Positions 1-10,678 of a stretch of DNA of 64,000 nucleotides are shown piece after piece. A program made the position numbers and the translations under genes. The notes under the pieces were generated by a model. It had not been told where the DNA came from and searched no databases. It saw only the letters and a program-made list of their open reading frames with translations. This stretch comes from Collybiopsis luxurians FD-317 M1 (lineage: Eukaryota; Basidiomycota; Agaricomycetes; Agaricales; Omphalotaceae), in assembly GCA_000827265.1 (NCBI GenBank), contig KN834759.1:1-64000 (forward strand), read 5' to 3'. Each line of letters opens with the position of its first letter. Position 1 is the first letter of the stretch.

Positions 1-3000
1 GTCTTCCTCAACAATCGATTATTCTCCCCTTCTACCAGGAGGATTGAGTCCCCAGCTGAAAGACGCTACCACGACATGGCGCTCTGCCAGTGCGTCGCAA
101 GATGCAATTCTCTTTCCTCTCTTCACTGGGGTGAAAGGTTTTGAAAGTGAGTCTCAAAAGGACTACCCACATATCTTCAGTGTTGAACTCTCCCTTCGTA
201 GTTGATGTGTTTGCAGTTCGCAACAATGTCAACACTATCGGGCAAGCTCCAATACCTCTTTGCCAAGATATTATTTCCTATGCGCAGGTTTTTGCTTCTA
301 TTGTCGGCGCCATTCAAGATCCGAATACGTTAGCTACTTCCCTCCATATTCTGGTTGACCGATGGCACCAACTCGATCCCAGTGAGCTCAATTCTCTTCA
401 AGATGTAAGCCTTCATATCATAGAAAGTCTTCAATTGATTGATTTAACTTTTAGCAAGTCAATTATCTCCTTCAATACGACGCGTCCGAAGTCAAATCCA
501 TCATCACAAAATTGAAGGAACTCTCTGACGCGATTGCGGCTTGGACACCCGATTCCACGGATCAGCTGTTCGATTCCAGTCTCTTTGATACGGCTACCAC
601 CATCCTTGCTCCCATCGCCAATTTCCCATCTACAGTGGATGGCATAATTCGTTTTGCTGATGCTGTCGGTCTGTCCATCCAAGCTGTCAACATTCCCCTC
701 AAGAAGGTCTTTGACAAGCCCATCATTGGGGAACCCATTTCCACCCCCGAAGCCGTCTCCGAGGCGGTTGATACTGGGTTTATCGAGCGTATTAGAAAGT
801 ATTTCCGGCACATTGACAGAGTCGTCCATGATGCCAATGCCCTTGTTGGCCATCTTGACTCTGTTGCATCAGCTGCATCGCTCATCCCGAAGGGCATAGA
901 TGCATTCGCTGCTGGGGATACAAGTTCTGATTCTGCAACTGCTGAAGCTGCAGTAAATGCTTGGAATGAAGCTGCTTCAGCTGCGCAAGGATTTGTTTCT
1001 GCTGTGATTGGACAATCTTCAGCATTGAAATCGGCATTTTCCAGGTGAGTAGCTACTACGCATGTATAATCTATTTGTACACCCTGGATGTGACTAAATA
1101 AATCTCTTAAGGACCTTCACCGGCGATACTCCTCTCACAAGCGCGGATGTCGAGCAGGCTCTGGGCCCACCTTCATATGGTGCAAGTACACTTGTGACTC
1201 TTGCTAATCAAACTCGCAAAGTGACAGACCAGCTCCGTACGACTCTGGCATTACCGTACAATAAGTAGGTAGAATTGCATCTCAGCCGTCATGAAACACG
1301 CAGATGATTTTCGTTCTCAGTGATTTCAAAGTCAATGTCAGCGGCGTCGACGTATCTCTCTTTGAAGTTTTGCTTGCAACGAAGACAACCTATGAGGATA
1401 TCCAAAATCGTACGATTCGGATTGCAAGGAATATACAGTCATTTGCACTGATGGAGACCGTATGTACTCCATTTCTGGATTTGCCAAAGTGGAACCTAAT
1501 CCAATGCTACTATATAGACACTTCTTCCTATACTGTCAACCGACCCTTCAATGACCCCTGGTGATTTCTTTAAAACTTGGGCCACTCTTGCCAAGGTATA
1601 TATAAATGTCAGTTTCATTATATTCTCTCACTCACACCGGAAATGTCTGCCTACATATGTAGTCGTTTGGTGCTGATGCTATGCAAGCCACCTCCGAATG
1701 CCAATTGCTTCTGGAAAAGTTCCAGAAGGACGTTCGCGCACTTAAGACCACCCTCAGTAATGTATGCACATAGTTGATTTGTCTTTGGGGACGAAACTCC
1801 TTATTTACTAAATTGTACTCTTGTAGGTCAAGGCACGTATTGATTCTGACACAGCGCAGCTCATTGCTGCACAGAATAAATACGACGTGCTGCAGGCGCA
1901 AATACTCATCGATCGCATTTTCGGCATTGCCTTCACGGCTACAGCCATTGCATCCGCCATTACCGGTGAGGGTAAGATTATCGACGGGCTTGCCACTGAT
2001 GCTGTAGAATCCCTTGCCAAGCTTGTTGAGAATAGCATCAAAGCTGGTGAAATTATGTTGTAAGGATGCCTTCAGAGCTCTTGGTTGGTGATTTACCGTT
2101 TATCAGATTCATCCACAAGCTTGAAAAAATCATCACTACCGTCGAGAACACTAGCTTTCAGCTCGAGACAATCATTCCACTTGTCACTGGTGTGGTTGAT
2201 TCCATGACAAAGATTGGTAATGATTGGACCGATGTTATTGGCACATCCATGGATATCGCTGTGAACAACTTTTCAGATTGGTAAGTGTTAATGCATTGGT
2301 TGAATTCCGTGCTAACAACATTACTCGATCATCAGGGAGAATGCAAACTTGTTGATACCCGAGTTCCTCGACACTCTCGCTTCTCGGTGGGACGACTGCA
2401 AGAAAGCTGCAGAGCTATATATCGACAGCGTTAGCGGGCTGAAAATTCCCAGTTCCGCCAATCAAGTCGCGCTCGCTCTCTCTGGCGTCACCAAAAAAGA
2501 CCTGAGATTGGCGAGCTTTGGGACCCCAAGTGATACGGACTCACCTGCACTGAAGAAGTTTTATGAGCTCGCCAACGATCCCAAGTTGCGCGCGCTAATG
2601 GCGCCGGTCACAGCAGAGGATCGTTTAGCGAAATCCAAACTTCTGCTAACGAAATCCACGGAAGACCAGCTGTTGAATGCGCTCAAGGCACCTTCTATCA
2701 CAATGCCTACAAACCGTACGGCCCTTAATAACGCTGCCACTTCGTACAGGCAGGCTGGTGATCTCATGCAGTAAGTACTTTTCTGTGAACACATATTTCA
2801 GTACTTACTCCTCCCAAGGTCCGTCAACTCCTCAGATGCCAATAGCTTGCGAGACCTCGCTTCGCGCGTTACTACCGACGTTATCCCTCCTATCACGGAC
2901 TGCGTTGACTTCTATAGAACGTTTGCAAACCGTCAGGTTGCAGCTCTATCCATCACACCTACAAAATCTTCGCTTGAGGACCTCGCCGTACAGAACGCCA

Positions 3001-3647
3001 AAGATGCTGCGACGGGTTTGTCGAAAGCGCAAGCCGCCCAAACAAAGGTACTTAATTTCAAGAATCAAGCTGTCCTTGTCGACAACGCGGTACGTCTCAG
3101 TACTGGTTCGCATTGTTTGTTCTCGTGGGATTGCTAAATCGAGGTTATTGCTACAGTTGATTCAACGAAACAATGAGCTTCAGTTGGCTATGTAGAATGC
3201 CCAAGCTCAGTACGAAGAGCATATGGCCAGACTCGAGTATTATTTGTCACTATCGGTACGTCTTGCTCCACAATATCTATCTATCTATCTATCTGACGGT
3301 TTATGCCTAACTTCTTTTTGTCATAGTGGCTCCCTGGGGTTGGGCCCCTCATCACCGCTCTCTACCTACTCTTGAGCGATGACCTAAATCAAATCAATAA
3401 CCTCAACAGTCAGATGTCGAGTTTACAATCGGCCATCAACACGGTCAACGCTGCAAAGGGTATCGAACAGATCGCACTTAACGCCATCGTTGACCTTACT
3501 GCCTCATGGGTCAGCTTGACGCAGGAAGCGAATGACCTTGCTTCATTGTTAAAACTAATCAGCGACGTTCCTGCTACTGCTGGGGCTCTAGCGAATCAAG
3601 CAAAGGCTACCTGGGACAGTCTCATCGCGAATCTCAATAAATGGTGA
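1..3647 (+). CDS. Large alpha-helical protein, 5'-partial; possibly related in architecture to alpha-pore-forming toxins
   Basis: Reading is open from the left edge, so the start lies outside the window. Exons by eye: 1-148, 217-404, 455-1044, 1112-1264, 1321-1459, 1518-1595, 1663-1761, 1827-2059, 2107-2280, 2336-2770, 2819-3089, about 3196-3255 and 3327-3647, nearly all with good GT-AG borders. The product is almost entirely amphipathic helix, rich in Ala, Leu, Asp and Ser, with no obvious enzyme motif. Near the C-terminus a hydrophobic turn (WLPGVGPLITALYLLL) sits between long helices, a layout reminiscent of the ClyA/Hbl/XaxA-type helical pore formers, but no family signature is certain. 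Between 3090 and 3195 either a 106-nt intron ending in TAG or a shorter intron followed by an in-frame TAG must be assumed. It could equally be a fungal orphan family of coiled-coil proteins. Confidence 0.6.
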
Positions 3648-4254
3648 TAGTTTTTCAACTACATCTCGTAAACTTGCATGTCAAATGAACATGGTATATA
3701 GTGAGAAATAGTACTTGGATAAGTATGTATAAAAATTTACCATGAAGGTCGCTGATTCGGAGTCTTGTCATCAACCGATCTAATATAAGAGGAGCGCGGA
3801 GAGCAATGCTTCCAGCGACGAAGAAATTCTGCTAAGAGGCGCCCAGTCATGGAATCAAAACTTTTTCTGAAGTACATGCGAGTACACGAGTATAGAGTCT
3901 TGAGAAAGATAAAAGTTACGTCACCTGTCACCTCCATGGGTCCCTCTTCCTGTATGGCATCCTCCTTCCTGTATGGCACACTCCAATCCTCCTCCGTTAG
4001 AAGGGAAGGATGCAGAGCAAATCGACCTCTGAAGAAACCACTAGAGGTTGATCAAGTCTGTACGGATCAAGTGTTTAAAAATCGAGGACTTGATTCTGGT
4101 CAGCAAGTTCACCTCCGTGTTTCCCGAATACAGTATCGCGGACACACTGCAGCTATAAAATCATCAAAATACTCTATGTATGTAGTATGTACAGTATTCC
4201 GAGTATATTACGTTACTCGATAGATATGCAGTACGGTAGATGCTTGCAAAACTC
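3648..4254. other. Intergenic, 3' flank of two genes
   Basis: Non-coding stretch between the helical-protein stop and the stop of the oppositely oriented nucleotidyltransferase-fold gene. It is AT-rich and holds a short near-repeat (tcctgtatggca, twice around 3950-3980) but no open frame or RNA gene that I can support. Confidence 0.6.
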
Positions 4255-7200
4255 TCACTCTTCATCCTCATCCCCCTCCCCTTCGCCATCGTCATCAACA
4301 TCCCAATCTTCAGGCTCCCAACTCAAATCCGGATCCGCATAGTTAAAAATCATATTGACCTTTGCATCCTTCAAATGTGGCTTCCTCGCAACCCACCGAA
4401 CAAACGCCCGACTCTCATCCGTTTCCGACGTCCTGATTGCCCTCTTCGATATGTTCGTCCGCAGAATATCAACCCGGTTTTCGTATTCGGGAAAGAGTCG
4501 CTCGTTGGATCTGTGAAAGGCCCATAAAAGTTCACGGACTCTGTAAAGGTTATGAAGAGTAAGGAGGAATACAATGCTTAGCACCTCGGATAAAGATACA
4601 AAAGAAAACACCCAACTTACTCGTCGATTCGCCTATCCATCATCTGCCAGTTCAAGATTCTATTCAATCTCCACAAGCTCAAGACCTCATCGCTTTTGAG
4701 ACCGTAATCGGTTTCCTCGCCCTTTGTAACCATCACCAAAGGTCCCTTTCCCTTCTCCTCATCATTACCACCTCCCTGGGGCAATAAGCCATGCCCACCC
4801 TCCTTCAGCCCCTCCCTGATTAACCCGTTCGCAAATCCCACGAATCCCTCCGTAGTCACAATCGGAATAGCTAAATCGCAGTCTGAAGAAAAGATCTCCT
4901 CAACCGAAGAGGCGTGCGTGACTCTTTTGATTTTGGGAAACTCGAACAATCTTGGTTTCGGTTTCATTGAATTGGAATTTTTGTCATAGACAAAGCTACT
5001 GTTGACTTGGTTCCATCCTTTCTCCATAGCTTCTGTTTCTTTTTCATTGAATTTGTCTAGGGACTGGACAAATTCCGCAATTTTGAAGTTTTCGTCCCAT
5101 TCATATCTGATAGACAGAAAGTCGTGAATGTCAGCATCGAAAGATTTAGGCAAGAAAAAAAAAATTTGTTCAAACTGAGAAACTCACGCAGGGGTATCAT
5201 CATAGGCAACTTCACCAATATGGTTATATGCGTCCTCCGCAAAAATATGCTCATATATCCTGTGAAGAAAATTTGAATTGCACCATGAGAAGGAGAGAAT
5301 TGAAAGACCTACTGAATCTTCCCCTCAATCTCGAGCTCCCAAAGCGCGACATGCCTCATAAGCAACTCGAAACCGGTCAAACAGCTCCTGCCCAAGGGCT
5401 CCGAAACAATCTGGCCATACCCTTCCAGCATCGCGTGTGAGAATACCGGTTTACCGCCTTTCCCTTTTCCTTTGCCTTCAACTTCGACTTTGGGCCACCG
5501 ATCCTCCGGCCAATGAAACGTCAATCCCTCATGCCCATTCTTGATATAGATCTTCACAACCTTCCTCGTCCACGCATGGGACCTTTTTGCAATTGTGTCA
5601 AGGGAGAGGGGTGGCGCCGAGAGATCTTCGCCTAGGCGTATCTCAGCTGGAATTGGACTTGCTTTATTTTGAAAAGGGGAGAGGAAGCCGATGTAGAGGG
5701 GGATGATTCGAATTCCGTAGCCCCGTTTGGCGTATTTGAAGACTCTTGGAGATAATTTTAGGACCAAGATTATACTGGTACGTGGAAGATGAGAAACCAC
5801 ATACCGCTTGTCTCGTGTAGCCTTTCGATCTCCAAGGTAATGACCGTTGATGAGGTCCATCGTGAACACATTTGTGCCAGCTAACGCGCTCACATTAACG
5901 AGCTGCGTCTAGTTTAAAGCACGAGGCGCCGACACTTACTTTCCAACGCCCTCACAAACCTCGGCAACATCCAGACCTCTTTCCCGTCCCACCCTATGGC
6001 ACATATATCGAGATCAAAATTAAGCAACACCTCCCTCGGACTCTTCACCAACTTCAGCACAACCTGCACTCGTCTCTTCGGCCATTCCGAGTATAACGTG
6101 ATAGTTTGGGAGTTGCGGACGATTAGGAATGGGGCATCTGCAGAACCTAGATTGCCTCGATAAACATCGGCGATGTGTTTGATCTTTTCGTTCGCTGCCT
6201 CGGCGTCAAGACCATAGATGTATAGGTCTATATCGGAAGAAAGCCATTCTGAAGGTTGGTGGAGGGATGTGCGTTCGCTAGGAAGGAGGGAGGCATTGGG
6301 AGGGATGTCTGGGGTGAGAAGAGCGCCGAGAATGAGACCTCCGGCGACGAAGACGTTGTTCCAATCCAGACCGGCTAGGAGACCTCCGGTCATACAATCG
6401 AAACGGCTTTTGAACTCTGAGGCGGAGGGCTGAACAAAAAGGGTGGGACGGCGTTTGTCCGCGAGGATCGTGAACCCAGGTATTGTATCGAGTGGGAAGC
6501 GGCTAAGCTTAATAGCGTGAGTGAAATGAGGATCGGGGGAGGTGACGAGTGAGCAGCTGTGGAAAGTTTTTTGGAGGTCCTTGATTCGGACTAGACCCAC
6601 AGACCAGGGTTTTAGAATGGATGGACACGCAGAGTGGGTCTTAGATAATGACCGAAGGAAGACTTCATTACGGAGGACCCTTGGAAAATGATTGAGCGGA
6701 AATGCTAGATACGAAAGAAAAACCATTACCATTCGTCAACATCGTCAACGAGCTCATCACTTCCTACGACCTTTTTTTTCTTCCTATCGGGGCCTTGGCC
6801 ACTACTTTCCGAATTATCTGGAACGCGAAGGCCGCTGCCGACGCGTCTAATCGTATACGGTAGTTTAAACCACGACCAGATACCTTTCTTAAGCTCAGCC
6901 GTTGTCGCCGCGGACTGAACAGCCTTGGAGATGACCAGAGTATCTTCCTCTGCATATTCGCCGAGATAACCGTTGAACTCGAGTTGCACGAGGTCCAAAC
7001 CAAGAACTTGGCAATCTACAGAACTCGCGGCGTCTTTCTCCGATACGTCTTTCCATAGTTTGAGCTGGGTATTGACTGAATTGATTGCAATTTTTGTGGG
7101 CGAGTCGTTCTCTTTTAATACTTTTCGAAGATGATCACTGGCAGCGGTGCTTATGACGGGTCGCGCATGGGCTCGATCGTATACCAGCTCTGGAAGGTGT

Positions 7201-7278
7201 GCGAGTACTCAGAAACTAACGCAAGAGAGGTGTTGGGAGAGGCATACCTGGCGTCACTTTAGTGGGAGGCATCGCCAT
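4255..7278 (-). CDS. Nucleotidyltransferase-fold fungal protein with acidic tail
   Basis: Starts at ATG 7278 (MAMPPTKVTP), splices at about 7247 to an exon beginning ELVYDRAHARPV, then at about 6731 (51-nt intron) into the core exon, and later at about 5941, 5800, 5312, 5190 and 4617. The core shows a glycine pair followed by a double aspartate (VAGGLILG, then SDIDLYIYG), and further on FDLDICAIGWDG. This is the hG-G...DxD pattern of the polymerase-beta-like nucleotidyltransferase fold, with a possible third carboxylate. The C-terminus is very acidic (DVDDDGEGEGDEDEE). I recognise it as a widespread but uncharacterised fungal type; substrate and activity are unknown, and it may be catalytically inert. 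It shares a 150-bp divergent promoter with coilin. Confidence 0.65.
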
Positions 7279-7428
7279 TGTACTGTAGTGAGAAAGAAAT
7301 AAGGAATGAAAAATTTAAACTCGCGAGTGGCGTTATTCAGCTGAATCAGAAACATTTCTAATCACGCTTTTAGCACGTGATCACGGCGTCTACGCGATAC
7401 TCTGCCGGCAACCGGCCGGTCAAAGGTT
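7279..7428. promoter_or_regulatory. Shared divergent promoter
   Basis: 150 bp between the start codons of the nucleotidyltransferase-fold gene (-) and coilin (+). Both promoters must lie here or overlap the neighbouring 5' ends. No TATA box stands out. The location follows from the gene models, not from a motif. Confidence 0.45.
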
Positions 7429-9282
7429 ATGCGTCTTCGTCTTCACACCAACTCGAGCCAACTTCCACAGCTCAAAGCTTGGTTTGCCTTCTCACCCACC
7501 ACCGACAACTCGCACCAAAATACTGTCCTCGACCTCAAGAAATCCATATGCAGTACCGTTAACGTATTCAAAAATGCGAAAAAAATATCTTTTCGCGACC
7601 TCGAACTGGAACTAGACGGGTTTGAGCTCTTGGATGAGCTTTTAGCTCATCAAGTGCTCAGGGAAGGCGATTTGCTTGTTGTGAAAAAAAGGACAGAGGA
7701 AGCGTATATGGGTTTGGGAAAGAAGAGGAAAGCTGAAGCAGAAGGCACTGGTTTCCTTCTAAGACAGAGTAACGTTGAGTTTTGACAATTTTTTTCTAGA
7801 AACCACTCCGAAAAAAAGACCCAGATCTTCCAGAAAAACTCGACCATCTCCTTTGTCTTCCTCGTCGTCAGAATCATCATCGTCGTCTAGTTCAGATTCC
7901 GACTCTTCGGCATCCGAATCGGACTCTACTTCTGCTAGCGACTCGTCCGACTCAGAGGATTCAGACTCAGACTCTAGCTCTTCTTCATCATCAAGTTCAT
8001 CAGATATCTCATTCAGCGCGCCGCGAGCAAAACCTGCCCCTCAGTCTAAACGAAAGTAAGCTTTTCTGTCTACTTTACATCTTCCCATCGACAACATCCC
8101 ATTGACTCTTTCCACCTTGACTGGGTTTTTAGATCCACCACTCAACAGCAGGGTCACATTCCACCAGGATTGGGCTCTATCAAAACGCGAAAACGAAATA
8201 TCCGGCGTAGGCTCAAGAAGAAATACGATGCTGCCACTGCTGGAGGCCATGAGCCCACACCCTCTGCAACCCGCAAAATACCCTCGCCACCGAAACCGAA
8301 ACGAATTTCAGCTGCCAATGTCGCTCCGGTGGGCTCCAGGCCCAACGGCTCATCTGAGAATCAGAATCAGAACACTCGCACTCCTGACGGTCTAAACATG
8401 ACGATGTTCTCTCTGGGAAACAAAAACAAAAAGAAAGGGTACAAATACGCTCTCGCGCCTCCGACGGCTCAGAAAAAGATTTTCAATGCTCCTGATCCTG
8501 ATACTTTACGCGACGCTCTACAACAACAAGGCGAAGAGGATATCCCAGCCGAACATCTAAACGGACCCCTTCCCCCATCTACAACCATCTTCACGTCAAC
8601 TTCCACCGCAGAAGAGAAAGAGCGACACCAGAATCAGACGCGTCTCATTCCTCCGTCGGAACTGGAGTCCCTTGGAAAGTTGCCCAAGAATATGTTCGTT
8701 ACGAGTGTAGATGTCGAGGAAGGAATGTGGGATAAATCTTCCTCGTCATCGTCGAAGAGGAAGCAGATGAAGAAGCAAAAGCAGCGGGATTGGCAGCAGG
8801 ACGAGCATGACTACGGCTACGCTGGACAGGCAGAGCTTTACGATAATGATGATACTGCTGGAGTCATTGATCTGGACTACGGTTCGGCGCAAGGCCTTTC
8901 ATCCTACAACACTGCAGCTGCATCTGCTGTAGCAGTCGAGCAGTTAGATACCAAATCCGCCTTAATCTGGTCCGTAGTCGAGAACAACTTTGACTCGTAT
9001 CCCCTTTTCACTGGCGCGAACACCAGTCCGACATTGCTCGAAAACGGGAAACTCGTAGCCTGGAAAGCTCTAGCATTGAATCCAGAAACCTATTCGCCTG
9101 AGGTATTGCTTCATATCGCTTCTGTTCTCAGCTCGTCGTCGGATGGGGACGTTTCGATCCGCCGCATCGTTCGTCCCGGATGGGAAGAGTTGGATGTAGA
9201 GGATGTGGAAGGGTCTTTTGGGGTAGAGAGTATTGTAGGGATGGGATGGAGAGTTGTAGATGAAATCAAGCGCTCGTCGTGA
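7429..9282 (+). CDS. COIL: Coilin-like Cajal-body protein
   Basis: Three exons: 7429-7750, 7800-8055 and 8133-9282, giving 575 residues in a clean frame. The N-terminal 100 residues match the coilin N-terminal domain (MRLRLHTNSSQLPQLKAWF, then a ubiquitin-like pattern ending EGDLLVVKK). A long Ser/Asp/Glu-rich disordered segment follows (exon 2), then a basic stretch conserved in coilins (PPGLGSIKTRKRNIRRR). The C-terminal part has the atypical Tudor pattern seen in coilin: YPLF, then LLENGKLVAWKALALNPE, then YSPEVLLHIASVL. Coilin organises Cajal bodies and helps snRNP assembly in animals and plants. Many fungi lack an obvious homologue, so a complete copy is notable. Its 3' half is echoed by two decayed copies just downstream. 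Confidence 0.82.
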
Positions 9283-9304
9283 ATTTGGACTTTGGAACTT
9301 GGGT

Positions 9305-9765
9305 CGAGTCAACGTCTGCTGCAGCCGATGTGTAGACAGCCCAGATACCACAAGAACATCTACGCAGTCCTCGTCTCGCTGTCTTCATTGAACCGTCTTC
9401 TCGTTGGCCTCCACCGCGGAAGAAGATCGGTATCATCAGCACCAGCAGTAAGCGCACCTCATTTCTTCGTCAAACTCCTTTATGGTTCCAACACGTATCC
9501 TTCAGGCTCTAATCGCTAGCGCTAGCGCGACATCATATAGTAATAGATGCACTCGAGAACAGAAGGCTAGTCGGTCGAGTCTCGCGCTTAGTCCCTGGAC
9601 CTTTTTTCGTGAAGCTTGCTCCACATTGCTGTTTCTAGCTCGTGGTCAGTCAACAAAAACCATGAGGCTGGTCCTGTTTCTAGTAGCCGTATGATGCCCG
9701 GTTCTTGGACGACGTTGAGGATGGTGGAGTCTTATGGACTAGAGAGTATCTTAAGATGTAAATTG
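9305..9765 (+). pseudogene. Decayed partial copy of coilin 3' half (copy A)
   Basis: No long open frame, but pieces align in order with the coilin third exon. gaacatctacgcagtcctcg and ctccaccgcggaagaag match the region around 8553-8620; the segment around 9547-9600 matches the LLENGKLVAW region near 9037; the segment 9680-9755 matches the PGWEELDVEDVE region near 9170-9235. Spacing shows internal deletions and many substitutions. It looks like an old tandem duplicate that lost function. Confidence 0.6.
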
Positions 9766-9809
9766 GGACGTTTCGGAATAGGCAGAAGTTTTCATGCTTC
9801 TGACGCTAT

Positions 9810-10270
9810 TACAACAGATGAAGGCGAGGACGAGTCTATACCCTACGAACATCTAGAGACAGTTCTCTTTCTACCACGTCAGCTCCCAACCGGTATCTTT
9901 ATTCACAAAAAGTGAACTCGTTCGTGAACTACAACGCGGTTAGCCAGGCCGGCAGGCTTCATTGCTCGAAAAGTTGGTTCCGCGGCTCTCGCACTGAAGC
10001 CAGACACATCGCCTCTGTTTCTACTGTTTTCAGTTCAAGCTAAATGCCGTCATTGTCTGAGAACAATAATAGGGCTGTTTCCGTTTCGATTCGTGGTGTT
10101 ATTAATACGGATTTAAGAAGAGTTGACTGTGGGAGATTTGGAAGAGACTAGAGAATATCCTGGAAATGGGATGGAGAATTGTAGATGGAATCAAACGTTT
10201 ATCAATATTGGACCTTGAAGTGGGCCCGCTGCGCGCATCGGCACGGACCCGACGTTGTATGTAGTTGTTG
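9810..10270 (+). pseudogene. Decayed partial copy of coilin 3' half (copy B)
   Basis: Second degenerate copy. 9815-9870 resembles the EEDIPAEHL region of coilin (gaggacgagtctatacccta then cgaacatctaga). 9955-10040 resembles the stretch from the LLENGK codons onward (ttgctcgaaaa). 10120-10215 closely tracks the coilin end: atgggatggagaattgtaga then tggaatcaaacg, against atgggatggagagttgtaga then tgaaatcaagcg at the true gene. The similarity continues past the stop codon (ggaccttgaa against ggactttgga). Stops and deletions prevent translation. Confidence 0.65.
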
Positions 10271-10678
10271 CAAACACAGCACTGCAATAACACTTTTCAT
10301 CAATACTCAATTGACATTCTGATCACGTCGTTGTCGTTGTGTTGTTGGCTGTGAATAATCAGCGCACACTTTACATATGTTACACGCCATTCTATTCTCG
10401 TTCAAATTCCGTTTCCTTTTTCTCTTCCTTCACCTTCTTCCCTCTTCCTCTTTTCTTTTCGTTTCCTTTTTCGTTTCGCGTCGACGTCGACGTCGTTCTT
10501 TGTTTCGAGAGAGCTGCCAGTTCAGCCGGTTCTCATTATCCTATTCGTTATCATTCACCTAAATCTAGTCTCTTAAGTTTGTTTTTTCTGTTTATTTTGG
10601 GTTTGGGCGAGGACAACTCGAGGTTGTTGTTGGAAATAAGATCGGAAACGTTACGGAAGATACAAGTCGACGAGTATA
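10271..10678 (+). promoter_or_regulatory. Promoter and 5' leader with long pyrimidine tract
   Basis: Upstream of the Ser/Thr-rich membrane protein gene there is a marked CT-rich run at about 10385-10490, then a leader to the ATG at 10679. Pyrimidine-rich tracts before the transcription start are common in fungal promoters of well-expressed genes. The ORFs here are pyrimidine-tract artefacts rich in Phe, Ser and Arg. Confidence 0.45.

Noticed and set aside
7775..8059. Separate Ser-rich small gene
   Set aside because: It is the second exon of coilin, joined in frame on both sides.
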